A stretch of DNA of 64,000 nt, taken from assembly GCA_963819855.1 (NCBI GenBank), contig CAWFYC010000021.1:372001-436000 (forward strand), given 5' to 3'. Under the pieces are notes generated by a model. That model was given only the letters and a program-made list of their open reading frames with translations. It was not told where the DNA came from and did no database searches. The position numbers were made by a program, and so were the translations under genes. Positions 50,385 through 61,300 of this stretch are shown here, in pieces. Within the stretch, counting starts at the first letter, position 1. Each line of letters opens with the position of its first letter. This DNA is from JAMXLO01 sp963819855 (GTDB lineage: Bacteria > Pseudomonadota > Alphaproteobacteria > Acetobacterales > Acetobacteraceae).

Positions 50385-51262
50385 GCGGCGTCGAGACCGC
50401 CCTGCTTGCCGCCACCGCGGAAACCGGCACCGGCGCGCGCCGGCGCCGCTGGCTGCGCCGCTATGGTCTGGCCGCGCTCGGTGGCGCGGTGATCGCGCTT
50501 TGGGCGATTGCCGCGATCCTGGCGCCGTGGATCGCGCCGTATCCGCCCGACGTGGTGAATGTCGCCCGCCGCTTGCTGCCACCGTCGGACGTGCACTGGC
50601 TCGGCACCGATGTGCTCGGCCGCGACGTGTTCACCCGCGTGCTGTACGGCGCGCGCACCTCGCTCGCGGTCGGCTTCATCGTGGTGCTGCTGGGCGGGCT
50701 GTTCGGCACGCTGCTCGGCGCCGTCGCGGCGTATATGCGCGGCTGGGCCGAAGAAGCCCTGATGCGCGCCACCGACCTGGTGTTCTGCTTCCCGCCGATC
50801 ATTCTGGCGATGGCGATCGCCGCCGCACTCGGCATCGGCACCCGCAACACGGTGATCGCCATGCTGGTGGTGTGGTGGCCGAAATTCGCCCGACTGGCAC
50901 GCAGCCTGGTGATCGGCCAGCGCTCAGCCGAATACGTCGCCGCGGCGCAGGCGATCGGCTTCGGCCCCACGCATATCCTGTTCCGCCAGATCATCCCGAA
51001 CGCCGTCGGTCCGCTGGTCGTGCTGGTCACGCTCGACCTCGGCAACGCGATTTTGGTGTTTGCCGGTCTGTCGTTCCTGGGCCTTGGCGTGGTTCCGCCG
51101 ACGCCAGAGTGGGGCTCGATGGTGTCGGAAGGCCGCGAACTGGTGAACCAGTGGTGGGTCGCGACCTTCCCCGGCCTTGCCATCCTCACCGTGGTGATCG
51201 GCTTCAATTTCGTCGGCGACGGCATCCGCGACTGGCTCGATCCGCATGCGCGACGCCGCTGA
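50381..51262 (+). CDS. dipeptide/oligopeptide-type ABC importer permease (DppC-like)
   Basis: 293-residue permease paired with the DppB-like subunit. N-terminal cytoplasmic tail and first helix LAALGGAVIALWAIAAILAP, then HWLGTDVLGRDVFTRVLYGA (family hallmark), coupling loop AEYVAAAQAIGFGPTHILFR and FAGLSFLGLGVVPPTPEWGS. Its 3' end overlaps the ATPase gene by 17 bases. Confidence 0.94.
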   Translation: MSGVETALLAATAETGTGARRRRWLRRYGLAALGGAVIALWAIAAILAPWIAPYPPDVVNVARRLLPPSDVHWLGTDVLGRDVFTRVLYGARTSLAVGFIVVLLGGLFGTLLGAVAAYMRGWAEEALMRATDLVFCFPPIILAMAIAAALGIGTRNTVIAMLVVWWPKFARLARSLVIGQRSAEYVAAAQAIGFGPTHILFRQIIPNAVGPLVVLVTLDLGNAILVFAGLSFLGLGVVPPTPEWGSMVSEGRELVNQWWVATFPGLAILTVVIGFNFVGDGIRDWLDPHARRR

Positions 51263-53276
51263 GCCGATCCTTCAGGTCGAGAACCTGCACACCTGGTTCT
51301 TCACCGACGCCGGTGTCGTGCGTGCGGTCGACGGCGTCAGCTTCTCGCTGCATCCCGGCGAGACGCTAGGCATCGTCGGCGAATCCGGCTCCGGCAAGAG
51401 CGTGACAGCCAAGTCGATCATCCGCCTGCTCGACGAGCCGGCCCGCATCGTCGAGGGCACGATCAGCTTCCGCGGCCGCGACATGGTGCATCTGGACGAC
51501 GAGGAACTGCGCGAGATCCGCGGCGCCGAGATCGCCATGGTGTTTCAGGACCCGATGACGTCGCTCAATCCGGTGCTGCGCATCGCGCGGCAACTGATCG
51601 AGACGATGACGGCACACCGTCGGTTCGGCGTGACGGCGGCGCGTGCGCGTGCGGTGACTTTGTTGCGGCGTATGGGCATAGCGACACCAGAGCGCGCGGT
51701 GAATTCCTGGCCGCACCAGTTCTCCGGCGGCATGCGCCAGCGGGTGATGCTGGCGATGGGGTTCGCCAACGAACCCACGCTGCTGATCGCCGACGAACCG
51801 ACCACGGCGCTGGATGTGACGATCCAGGCGCAGATTCTCGATCTGCTGCGCGAACTGAACGCCGATCTCGGCACCGCGGTGATCCTGATCAGCCACGACC
51901 TCGGCGTGATCGCAGATGTCTGCTCGCGCGTGCTGGTGATGTACGCCGGCGAGGTGGTGGAGGAAGGCGCGCCCGAGGACCTGCTGAGCGATCCGCGCCA
52001 TCCGTACACCTGGGCGTTGCTGCATGCCGCGCCGCGGATGGATCAGGCCAACGACGGCGACCGGCGGCTGACCACTATCGAGGGCCAGCCGCCCGATGCG
52101 CGCGACTGGCCCGCTGGCTGTCGCTTCCGCGCGCGCTGTCCGTTCGCCGTGGCGCAATGTATCGAACACCCCGCCCTGCTGCCGGTGGGCGAGGATCGCT
52201 TCGCGCGCTGCTGGGTCACGCAGCGGGGCGAGACGTTGCCGCCACCCAGCCACGCCCGTCCCGCCGCCGAGACGCGCGTCGCCGCGACGCGCCAGCCGAT
52301 GTTGCAGGTGCAGGCGCTCGCCAAGCATTTCGAGCTGACGCGCGACAGTTTCCTGGAGCCCCACCGCATCCTGCGCGCGGTGGACGGGGTAGATTTCGAC
52401 GTGTTCCGCGGCGAGACGGTCGGCCTGGTCGGCGAGTCCGGCTGCGGCAAATCGACCCTGGCGCGAGTGGTGATGCGTCTGACCGAGCCAACCCAAGGCC
52501 GCATTATTTTCGACGGCCAGGACATCACACACATGAGGCAGGCGGAGCTCCGTCCGCTGCGCCGGCGCATGCAGATGATCTTCCAGGACCCTTATGGGTC
52601 GCTCAATCCGCGCATGACAGTGGGCGAGATCCTCAGCGGCCCGCTGCGGCTGCACGGACTGGTGCCTGTTGGCGGTGCGCATGAACGGGTGCGGGATCTG
52701 CTCGATTTGGTCGGGCTGCCGGGAGCTGCCGCTGCACGCTTCCCGCATGAGTTCTCCGGCGGCCAACGGCAGCGCATTTCGATCGCGCGCGCACTGGCCG
52801 TCGAGCCGCAGTTCATCATCGGCGATGAACCGATCTCGGCGCTCGACGTCAACATCCAGGCGCAGATCATCAACCTGATGATCGGATTGCAGGAACGGCT
52901 TGGGCTGACCTATCTGTTCATCGCACACGATCTCGCGGTGGTGCGACACATCTCCGACCGGATCGTGGTGCTGTATCTCGGCCGCGTGGTGGAGACCGCG
53001 CCGTCGCAGGCGCTGTTCGCCCGGCCGCTGCATCCCTATACCAATTCATTGATCTCGGCGGTGCCGATACCCGACGCGCATCTGGCCCGTGGCCGGCGGC
53101 GGATCGCGTTGCAGGGCGAGGTGCCGAATGCGGTTAGCCCACCCTCGGGTTGCCGCTTCCGCACACGCTGTCCCGCCGCCGTCGTGCGCTGCGCCGAGGA
53201 AACGCCGGTGCTGACCGAGGCAGCGGCCGGGCACTTCGTCGCGTGTCACTTCCCGGGGGCGGTGACGATGGTCTAG
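51246..53276 (+). CDS. double ATP-binding protein of dipeptide/oligopeptide-type ABC importer (DppD-DppF fusion, GsiA-like)
   Basis: 676 residues carrying two complete ABC ATPase units: the first with GESGSGKS (45-52), QFSGGMRQRVMLAMG and LLIADEPTTALDVT; the second with GESGCGKS (396-403), EFSGGQRQRISIARALAVEP and FIIGDEPISALDVN. Each unit ends in the oligopeptide-type C-terminal domain with cysteines (CRFRARCPFAVAQC; CRFRTRCPAAVVRC). GsiA-type fusions serve as the sole ATPase. It overlaps the permease gene by 17 bases, completing an importer with the divergent binding-protein gene. Confidence 0.95.
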   Translation: MRDAAEPILQVENLHTWFFTDAGVVRAVDGVSFSLHPGETLGIVGESGSGKSVTAKSIIRLLDEPARIVEGTISFRGRDMVHLDDEELREIRGAEIAMVFQDPMTSLNPVLRIARQLIETMTAHRRFGVTAARARAVTLLRRMGIATPERAVNSWPHQFSGGMRQRVMLAMGFANEPTLLIADEPTTALDVTIQAQILDLLRELNADLGTAVILISHDLGVIADVCSRVLVMYAGEVVEEGAPEDLLSDPRHPYTWALLHAAPRMDQANDGDRRLTTIEGQPPDARDWPAGCRFRARCPFAVAQCIEHPALLPVGEDRFARCWVTQRGETLPPPSHARPAAETRVAATRQPMLQVQALAKHFELTRDSFLEPHRILRAVDGVDFDVFRGETVGLVGESGCGKSTLARVVMRLTEPTQGRIIFDGQDITHMRQAELRPLRRRMQMIFQDPYGSLNPRMTVGEILSGPLRLHGLVPVGGAHERVRDLLDLVGLPGAAAARFPHEFSGGQRQRISIARALAVEPQFIIGDEPISALDVNIQAQIINLMIGLQERLGLTYLFIAHDLAVVRHISDRIVVLYLGRVVETAPSQALFARPLHPYTNSLISAVPIPDAHLARGRRRIALQGEVPNAVSPPSGCRFRTRCPAAVVRCAEETPVLTEAAAGHFVACHFPGAVTMV

Positions 53277-53351
53277 CCACGCGGGCGGCAATCGGCACTG
53301 TCGTTCAGACCAAATCGCTGTGCCATAACTGCGGTATTCGGAGGGCCTTTA

Positions 53352-55367
53352 ATGTCAGTCATCGAACGCGCCAGCGTCTGCACCTTCGATTGCCCCGACA
53401 CCTGCAGTCTGAGTGTCACGGTCGATGACGGCCGGATCACCAAGGTGCGCGGCTCCGAGGCGGCGCCGTTCACCGCCGGCGTCATCTGCAACAAGGTGGC
53501 GCGCGACATGACCGCGTTCGTGCACGGACCGCAGCGCATCCTGCATCCGTTGCGCCGCACCGGCCCGAAAGGCTCCGGCGCGTTCGAGTGCATCACCTGG
53601 GATGCCGCGCTGGACGAAATCCACGCGCGCACCAGCGGGGTGATCGAGCGCTGGGGGCCACAGGCGGTGTCGCCGCTGAACTATGCCGGCCCGCACGGGA
53701 TGCTCGCCGGTGACAGCATGTCGTCGCGCTTCTTCTACAAGCTGGGTGCCACGCAGCTGTATCGCCGCTCGATGTGCGGAGGCGTGCGCAGCGAGGCCTG
53801 GGCCGGCACCTACGGCGCGGTGCCCGGCTGTCCGCCAGAACTCGCAGCAGGCGCGAAGCTGAACGTGGTGTGGGGCAACAACGCGACCGTCACCAACCTG
53901 CACCTGGTGCGCCGCATCCGGCAATCGAAGCGTAACGGCGGGCGTCTGGTGGTGGTGGATCCGCTGCGCACGAAGATCGCCGAGCAGGCCGACCTGCATC
54001 TGGCCCCGCTGCCTGGCACCGACGTGCTGTTGGCCTGGGCGCTGGCAGCGGAGCTGGAACGGATGGACGCATTCGATACCGCGTTCATTGCACAACATGT
54101 GCTCGGATTCGACGAGTTCATGGCCGAGGCACGCGCGTGGCCGGCGGCACGAGCAGCGGTTTCGTGCGGATTGCGCGAGGAGCAGATCGTGACTTTCGCG
54201 CAATGGCTGGCCGAAGCCGATCCGCTGGTGTTCGCGCCAGGCAACGGGCTGGAGCGGGGGCGCAACGGCGGCAGTTCGATCCGCGCGCTGATCGCGCTGC
54301 CGGCGCTGCTGGGAAAGCTGGGCAACGGCAGCGGTATCGCGCTGGGCGCGAGCAACGCGTTCCCCAAGACGATGCTGCGGTTGCAGCGGCCCGATCTGGC
54401 GCCGCCGGGCATGCGCACACTGAACCTGATCGACGTCGGGCGGCATCTGGCGGACGACGATATCGATCCGCCCCTGCGTGCGGTGTTCATCTACAACCAC
54501 AATCCGATCGTGGTGCATCCCGACCAGAACCGCATGCGTCGTGGGCTGGCGCGCGAGCACGTGTTCGCGGTGGGCATCGACGTGGCGATGACCGAGAGCA
54601 TGGCGTACTGCGATATCGTGCTGCCGGCGGCGACGCATTTTGAATATGCCGATCTGTATGCGTCGTACGGCCATCACTGGCTGCAGCGCGCCGAGGCAGT
54701 GATCGCGCCGGTGGGCGAGTCGCTGCCTAATACCGAGATTTTTCGCCGTCTGGCGGCGCGGTTCGGGTTTGACGAACCGTGCTTCAAGACGACGGATGCT
54801 GAGCTGATGGATGCCGCGGTCGATCTCGGCCAGGTGCGGCCGAGCGAGATTTCCACCGAGAACGCATTGCAGATGAAGGGCAGGGACGGCAAGCCGCTGG
54901 TGCTGTTCGAGAACGTGTTCCCCGCTACACCGTCGGGTCGAATTGAGTTGCGCTCCGAGATGCTGGCGCAGCGGTGGGGCGAAGCGGCGCTGATGCCGGC
55001 GTGGCGCGAGCGGACGTCGAATTATCCGCTGATGCTGATCTCGCCGGCATCGGATCGACAGATCTCATCGACACTGGGCTCTGCGGGATCGACGCCGCGG
55101 CTGATGATGCATCCGCAGGATGCAGAGACGCGGGGGCTCGCGGCGGGCGGCGATGTGAAGGTGTGGAACGAGCGAGGCACGGTGATCCTGCCGCTCAACG
55201 TGACCGACGATGTGCCGCCGGGCGTCGTGGCAAGCGAGAAGGGCGCGTGGCTGGCCACCAGCCGGACCGGTCAAACCATCTCCGCGCTGGTGTCCGCCGA
55301 TCTGCGTGCCGATCTGGCGGAAGGCGCCTGCTTCAACGATACGCGGGTGGAAGTGGAAAGAGTGTGA
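53352..55367 (+). CDS. molybdopterin-dependent oxidoreductase (BisC/formate-dehydrogenase-like, cytosolic)
   Basis: 671-residue DMSO-reductase-family enzyme. N-terminal [4Fe-4S] ligands C10, C14, C18 and C46 (CTFDCPDTCSL, GVICNK); then ITWDAALDEIHARTSGVIE, the RRSMCGGVRSEAWAGTYG segment near the Mo site, NPIVVHPDQNRMRRGLAREH, and ESMAYCDIVLPAATHFEYAD. The C-terminal Mo-pterin domain ends with GACFNDTRVEVERV. No signal peptide and no partner subunits nearby, so it probably works as a soluble enzyme with an external electron carrier. Substrate unknown. GGAGGG precedes the start; it follows the importer genes by 75 bases. Confidence 0.9.
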   Translation: MSVIERASVCTFDCPDTCSLSVTVDDGRITKVRGSEAAPFTAGVICNKVARDMTAFVHGPQRILHPLRRTGPKGSGAFECITWDAALDEIHARTSGVIERWGPQAVSPLNYAGPHGMLAGDSMSSRFFYKLGATQLYRRSMCGGVRSEAWAGTYGAVPGCPPELAAGAKLNVVWGNNATVTNLHLVRRIRQSKRNGGRLVVVDPLRTKIAEQADLHLAPLPGTDVLLAWALAAELERMDAFDTAFIAQHVLGFDEFMAEARAWPAARAAVSCGLREEQIVTFAQWLAEADPLVFAPGNGLERGRNGGSSIRALIALPALLGKLGNGSGIALGASNAFPKTMLRLQRPDLAPPGMRTLNLIDVGRHLADDDIDPPLRAVFIYNHNPIVVHPDQNRMRRGLAREHVFAVGIDVAMTESMAYCDIVLPAATHFEYADLYASYGHHWLQRAEAVIAPVGESLPNTEIFRRLAARFGFDEPCFKTTDAELMDAAVDLGQVRPSEISTENALQMKGRDGKPLVLFENVFPATPSGRIELRSEMLAQRWGEAALMPAWRERTSNYPLMLISPASDRQISSTLGSAGSTPRLMMHPQDAETRGLAAGGDVKVWNERGTVILPLNVTDDVPPGVVASEKGAWLATSRTGQTISALVSADLRADLAEGACFNDTRVEVERV

Positions 55368-55430
55368 CGTCACCGGATGACTTCGGGCGCTTCGCACCGT
55401 CCTTCCGGATTCTTGGTCGACCCTAACAAT

Positions 55431-56792
55431 TCATTGTACCGCAAGAGTGTTCTTATATATTTTCCCATCCTTCATGATGACCATGAAGCTCTTGTCCGGC
55501 CTGGCGACAAGCTCGATGTCGCTGATGGGATTGCCGTCGACCACCAGCAGATCGGCAAGCGCATCCTCTTCGATGACCCCCAACTTTCCTTGGTAGGGAT
55601 TGCGCGGACCGGACATCGCCAAGAGCTCGCCGTTGACGGAAGTTGCCATCTTCAGGATGTCGACATTATCGTACCAGCGGGTCAAATGGGTCAGCATGAA
55701 GCCTTGGCGCTTGGTTATGGTATTGGAAAACAACAGGTCGGTTCCGAACGCAGTCTTGACCTTGTGCTCTTTCGCCAAAGCATAAACTGTGTTCGTGCCG
55801 GCGATTACCTGACGCAGGTTGATCTGGCTTTGACCGACCAGCGGAGGTGCGTCGTCCTCGCTGAGGAACGGCTGGGTGCTGAGCCATATGTCTTTTTCCG
55901 CCATGATCTTGGCGGTCGCCTCATCCATCAGATGCCCGTGCTCTATGCACTGGATTCCCGCAGTGATCGCCCGCTGGATCTGAGCAGGCGGGTAGGCGTG
56001 AACCGCCACATAGGTATTCCGGTCTGCCGCGGCCTCGACGCCCGCTCGAAACTCAGGCTCGCTGAAGGTGAACATGTCCAGCGTGGTGCGCCATGACGCG
56101 ACGCCTCCGCCGCCGACGAGTTTGATCTGCGAGGCACCCTGAAATAGCTGTTCGCGCACGCGTAACCTGATCTCGTCCGCACTGTCGGCGATACTTGCAC
56201 CGCCGGTCCGCTCCATATAGCTCAACGAGCCGCCGGGACTCCTTGGTAGATCGGAGAGGGGACGCATGTCTCCATGGCCGCCGGTGGTCGTGATCATGGC
56301 GCCCGACGGATAGATGCGAGGCCCAGTCACGAGCCCATCGTCGATCGCCTGTTTCAAAGCAAATGACGGGCCGCCGAGGTCTCGGACGGTGGTGAAGCCT
56401 CGCATCAGCGTCCGCTCGGCCTCGGCGCTTGCGGCAAGAAAGATATAGCCAATGTCTGCCGAAAACAGAGTGCTGATCGAGACCGCCGCGAAGATCGTAT
56501 GCCAATGCGCATCGATCAGACCGGGCATCAAGACCCGTCCGCCGCAATCGATCATCCGCGCGCCTTCCGGTGCGGTCACGTCACCGGTGGCGATCCGCTT
56601 GATGCGATTGCCCTCGACAAGGAGGCGGAGCCCTCCGCGCAAGGCATTGGACCTCCCGTCGAACAGCAGCAAATTCCCGAACACGATCGGCGGCGTGGGG
56701 CTGGGGGGAGCCGCTTGTGCGCCGGCCGGTTGGACAAGCCCGAGCGATGTGAGTGAGGCACTGGCCCCGGCGATAAAGCCGCGTCGAGACAT
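55431..56792 (-). CDS. Tat-exported metal-dependent amidohydrolase (imidazolonepropionase-like family)
   Basis: 453-residue secreted hydrolase. The N-terminus SRRGFIAGASASLTSLGLVQPAGAQ is a twin-arginine signal. Metal-binding set: GLIDAHWHTIF (HxH), QIKLVGGGGV (bridging Lys candidate), VAVHAYPP, CIEHGHLMD and FGTDLLFSN (catalytic Asp). The C-terminal ALADLLVVDGNPISDIELV is the usual closing strand of the composite domain. Such enzymes cleave cyclic amides, dipeptides or organophosphates; substrate unknown. ATG 56792 has a modest site. The gene stands 128 bases beyond the gltD stop. Confidence 0.9.
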   Translation of the reverse strand: MSRRGFIAGASASLTSLGLVQPAGAQAAPPSPTPPIVFGNLLLFDGRSNALRGGLRLLVEGNRIKRIATGDVTAPEGARMIDCGGRVLMPGLIDAHWHTIFAAVSISTLFSADIGYIFLAASAEAERTLMRGFTTVRDLGGPSFALKQAIDDGLVTGPRIYPSGAMITTTGGHGDMRPLSDLPRSPGGSLSYMERTGGASIADSADEIRLRVREQLFQGASQIKLVGGGGVASWRTTLDMFTFSEPEFRAGVEAAADRNTYVAVHAYPPAQIQRAITAGIQCIEHGHLMDEATAKIMAEKDIWLSTQPFLSEDDAPPLVGQSQINLRQVIAGTNTVYALAKEHKVKTAFGTDLLFSNTITKRQGFMLTHLTRWYDNVDILKMATSVNGELLAMSGPRNPYQGKLGVIEEDALADLLVVDGNPISDIELVARPDKSFMVIMKDGKIYKNTLAVQ

Positions 56793-56920
56793 TTCCCGTT
56801 CGACACGACGAGCAGCGGACCGAAGCTGCGGCGTACAACAACGACAGGCCGGACAACTGGACTGATCGGCTTGATCGGCCGAAGTGCACGAAAACATCAG
56901 ATTGCCCCGCACAGACGAGG

Positions 56921-58375
56921 TTATCGCGGCAACACGCTTGAACCCGTCAGGTACTCGTCCACCGCCCGCGCACACTGCCTGCCCTCGCGAATCGCCCATA
57001 CCACCAGCGACTGTCCGCGCCGCATGTCGCCGGCGGCGAACACCTTGTCGACCGTCGTGCGATAATCCGTCGTGTTCGCCAGCACATTCCCGCGCGGATC
57101 GAGCGCAATATGCGCCTGTTCAACCATTCCTGCCTTGCGCGGCCCAAGGAACCCCATCGCCAACAGCACCAGATCAGCTTTGAGCTGGAACTGGCTGCCA
57201 GGCACGTCCTGCATCGCGAACCGCCCGTCGGCGCCCTGCGCCCACTCGACGCGGACGCACTCCAGCGCCTGGACTTTGCCGGACACGCCGACGGCACCTC
57301 TGGTCAGCACCGCCCAGTCGCGGTCGGCACCCTCCTCATGCGCATGCGAGGTGCGCAGCTTCAGCGGCCAGTCCGGCCAGGTGAGCGTCTTGTTCTCGCG
57401 CTCCGGCGGCCTAGGCAATATCTCCAGCTGCGTGACCGAGGCAGCACCTTGCCGCACTGACGTGCCGATGCAGTCGGAACCGGTGTCGCCGCCGCCGATC
57501 ACCACGACATGCTTGCCCCTCGCGGTGATCGTGTCGCGGCCCGCCGTGGCGCGTGCCTCGTCATCGCCGGCGCCGCGCTTGTTCTGCTGGGTCAGGAAAT
57601 CCATCGCGAAATGCACACCGTCCAGCTCGCGGCCCGGCACTTCGAGATCGCGTGGCCACTCAGCGCCGCCGGTCAGGGCGACGGCGTCGAACTCGCGCAG
57701 CAGCGCATCCATCGGCAATGTCCTGCCAACCTCGATGCCGGTGCGGAATGCGACACCCTCCGCACTCATCTGCTCGACGCGGCGATCGACCAGATGTTTC
57801 TCCATCTTGAAGTCCGGAATGCCATAGCGCAGCAGGCCGCCGATACGGTCGTTCTTCTCAAATAACGTCACCGCATGCCCGGCACGAGCGAGCTGCTGCG
57901 CGCACGCCATGCCCGCCGGTCCGGAACCCACCACCGCGACGCGCTTGCCGGTGCGATGCGATGGCGGATGCGGCTTGATCCAGCCTTCCTGCCAGGCGCG
58001 ATCGACGATGGCGCACTCGATCGTCTTGATGGTCACCGGGTTGTCGTCGATGTTCAGCGTGCAGGATGCCTCGCACGGCGCGGGGCAGATGCGACCGGTG
58101 AACTCCGGGAAGTTGTTGGTGGAGTGCAGCGCGCGGATCGCCGCTTCCCACTGGTGGCGATAGACGAGATTGTTCCAATCCGGAATCAGATTGTTGACCG
58201 GACAGCCGTTGTGGCAGAACGGGATGCCGCAGTCCATGCAGCGCGCCGCCTGCTCCGACAGTTCCGGTTCGGACAGCGGCTTCAGGAATTCGGTCCACGT
58301 CCGGCGTCGCACTTCAGGCTTGTCATAGCCGCGGTCGTGCCGCTCGATCTCGAGGAATCCGGTTGGCTTGCCCAT
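56921..58375 (-). CDS. gltD: glutamate synthase (NADPH) small subunit
   Basis: 484-residue beta subunit of NADPH-glutamate synthase, feeding electrons from NADPH through FAD to the large subunit. N-terminal Fe-S cysteines: CMDCGIPFCHNGCPVNN and CPAPCEASC; FAD loop VAVVGSGPAGMACAQQLARA; NADPH loop VVVIGGGDTGSDCIGTSV; C-terminal TVDKVFAAGDMRRGQSLVVW. ATG 58375 gives the normal MGKPTGFLEIERHDR start. It follows gltB by 10 bases in the same transcript. Confidence 0.97.
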   Translation of the reverse strand: MGKPTGFLEIERHDRGYDKPEVRRRTWTEFLKPLSEPELSEQAARCMDCGIPFCHNGCPVNNLIPDWNNLVYRHQWEAAIRALHSTNNFPEFTGRICPAPCEASCTLNIDDNPVTIKTIECAIVDRAWQEGWIKPHPPSHRTGKRVAVVGSGPAGMACAQQLARAGHAVTLFEKNDRIGGLLRYGIPDFKMEKHLVDRRVEQMSAEGVAFRTGIEVGRTLPMDALLREFDAVALTGGAEWPRDLEVPGRELDGVHFAMDFLTQQNKRGAGDDEARATAGRDTITARGKHVVVIGGGDTGSDCIGTSVRQGAASVTQLEILPRPPERENKTLTWPDWPLKLRTSHAHEEGADRDWAVLTRGAVGVSGKVQALECVRVEWAQGADGRFAMQDVPGSQFQLKADLVLLAMGFLGPRKAGMVEQAHIALDPRGNVLANTTDYRTTVDKVFAAGDMRRGQSLVVWAIREGRQCARAVDEYLTGSSVLPR

Positions 58376-58385
58376 TGGGAAATCC

Positions 58386-61300
58386 TTAGTCGGCGGCAGC
58401 GGCTTCCGCCGCCTGGCGTTCTGCACGCAGCTCGACCAGAGCGCGCCGGAAGTCGAGCGGCATCACCTTGATGAAGCACGCCAGCGCGTTGTCCCAGTCA
58501 TCCAGCAGTTCGCGCGCCCGCGCGCTGCCGGTGTACAGCAGGTGCTTTTCCACCAGCACGCGCAGCCGCTCGGCATCGAAGCGCAGGAGGTCACCCATGC
58601 CGCTGTCCTCGACCGACACCGAGCGCTGGCGCGGCCGTTCCGGATCGTCCGCCACGCCTGGATCGGGTGGCACGACCGGCTCGAGCTCGACGGCGGTCAT
58701 GTTGCACAGGCTCTCGAAGCGGCGCATCGGATCGTACACGTAGGCGACGCCGCCCGACATGCCTGCGGCGAAGTTGCGGCCGGTGTCACCCAATACGACG
58801 ACAACGCCTCCGGTCATGTATTCGCAGCCGTGGTCGCCGCAGCCTTCCACCACCGCGAGCGCGCCCGAATTGCGCACCGCGAACCGCTCGCCGGCGACAC
58901 CCTGGAAATACGCCTCGCCGGCGATCGCGCCGTACAGCACCGTGTTGCCGATGATGATGTTCTCGGTCGGCTCCCGCGGCACCGGCGGATGGCGCACGAC
59001 GACGCGCCCGCCGGACAGGCCCTTGCCGACGTAGTCGTTGGCATCGCCAGTAAGTTCCAGCGTGACGCCGCGCGCCAGGAACGCACCGAAACTGCCACCG
59101 GCATTCCCGTGCAGGCTGATCTGGATGGTGTCCTCGGGCAGCCCGGTGTGGCCGTAGCGCTTCGCTACCTCGCCCGACAGCATCGCGCCCACCGTGCGGT
59201 GCACGTTGCGGATGTCACGCGAGATACGCACCGGCTCGCCCCGTTGGATCGCCGGCGCTGCCAACTCGATCAGCTCGTTGTCCATCGCGCGGTCGAGGTG
59301 ATGGTTCTGCTTCTCGCAGTTGTAGATCGCGACTCCCTCGCGCGCCGGGGCCCGGTACAGGATGCGGCCGAGATCGACACCCTTTGCTTTCCAGTGTTCG
59401 ACCGCCTTGCGCATATCGAGACGGCCGACCTGGCCCACCATCTCGCTGAACGTACGGATGCCAAGTTTCGCCATCAGTTCGCGCACTTCTTCGGCGATGA
59501 AGAAGAAGAAGTTGATCACGTGCTCGGGCTGTCCGGTGAACTTCTTGCGCAGTACCGGGTCCTGGGTCGCGATGCCGACCGGACAGGTATTCAGGTGACA
59601 CTTGCGCATCATGATGCAGCCGGCGGCGATCAGCGGCGCGGTCGAGAAGCCGAACTCATCGGCGCCGAGCAGTGCGCCGATCACCACGTCGCGGCCGGTA
59701 CGCAGCCCGCCATCCACCTGCACTGCGATGCGGCCGCGCAGACCGTTCAGCACCAGCGTCTGCTGCGTCTCGGCCAGGCCGATCTCCCACGGCGAGCCGG
59801 CATGCGTGAGCGAGGTCAGCGGCGACGCGCCGGTGCCGCCTTCGAAGCCGGATATGGTGACGTGATCCGATCGCGCCTTGGCGACACCGGCCGCCACCGT
59901 GCCGACGCCGACCTCGGATACCAGCTTCACCGAAATCCGCGCCGTCGGATTGGCATTTTTCAGATCGGCGATCAGCTGTGCGAGGTCTTCAATTGAATAG
60001 ATGTCATGGTGTGGCGGCGGCGAAATCAGCCCCACGCCTGGCGTGGAATAGCGGACGCGGGCGATGTTCTTATCCACCTTGCGGCCCGGCAATTGCCCGC
60101 CCTCGCCGGGCTTGGCGCCCTGCGCCATTTTGATCTGCAAATCGTCCGCATTCACGAGGTACTCGATGGTGACGCCGAACCGCCCCGACGCAACCTGCTT
60201 GATCGCCGAGCGCATTGAATCGCCGTTGGGCAGCGGCCGATAGCGATCCGATTCCTCGCCGCCCTCGCCGGTGTTCGACTTGCCGCCGATGCGGTTCATC
60301 GCGATCGCCAGCGTGGTGTGCGCCTCGCGCGAGATCGAACCGAAGCTCATGGCGCCGGTGGCAAACCGTTTCACGATCGACGCCGCCGGCTCCACTTCGT
60401 CCAGTGGCACCGGCGCATCGGCGAACTTCAGCTCCATCAGACCGCGTATCGTCAGCAGACGCCGGCTCTGGTCGTTGATGATGTCGGTGAACGCGGTGAA
60501 CTCCGCGCGCGAGTTGCCGCGCGCCGCATGCTGCAGCTTCGCCACCGAATCAGGTGTCCAGGCATGCTCCTCGCCGCGCAACCGGAACGCGTAATCACCG
60601 CCGGCGTCCAGCATTCCGTCGTACAGCGGGTTCTCGCCATAGGCGTTCTGGTGCCGCTGCACCGCCTCGCGCGCGATCTCCTCGAAGCTCGCGCCTTCGA
60701 TCGTGCTGGCGGTGCCTGTGAAGCATTTCTCCACCAGGTCGGTCGACAGCCCGACCGCGTCGAAGATCTGCGCGCCGCAATAGGACTGATAGGTTGAGAT
60801 GCCCATCTTGGACATCACCTTCAGAATGCCCTTGCCGACCCCTTTCAGATAGTTCTTCTGCACCTCGTACGGCTTCAGCTTGAGGCCGTCCCGCTCGCGA
60901 ATCTGCTCCAGCGTTTCGAACGCCAGGTACGGGTTGATCGCCTCCGCGCCATAGCCCGCGAGCACACAGAAATGGTGCACCTCGCGCGCCTCGCCGGTTT
61001 CGACGACAAGCCCCGTGCTGGTGCGCAGTCCGCGCCGGATCAGGTGATGGTGCACCGCCGCCGTCGCCAGGAGTGCCGGCATTGGGATCCGCGTGGCGGA
61101 CACGGCGCGATCCGACAGGATCAGGATGTTGAACCCGTCCAGCACCGCATCGGTCGCCTCGACGCAGAGGCGATCGACCGCGCGTGCCATACCGGCCGCG
61201 CCCTCGGTCGCGGGCCAGGTGACATCGATCGTGCGGGTGCGAAATGCATCGCCCACCAGCGAGGAGATCGCCCGCACCTTTTCCAGATCGGCGTTGGTCA

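Noticed and set aside
51366..53033. Minus-strand open frame of about 555 codons
   Set aside because: It is the antisense of the double ATPase gene and shows no domain of its own.
58368..59996. Plus-strand open frame of about 540 codons
   Set aside because: It is antisense to gltB, which carries complete catalytic and Fe-S motifs.
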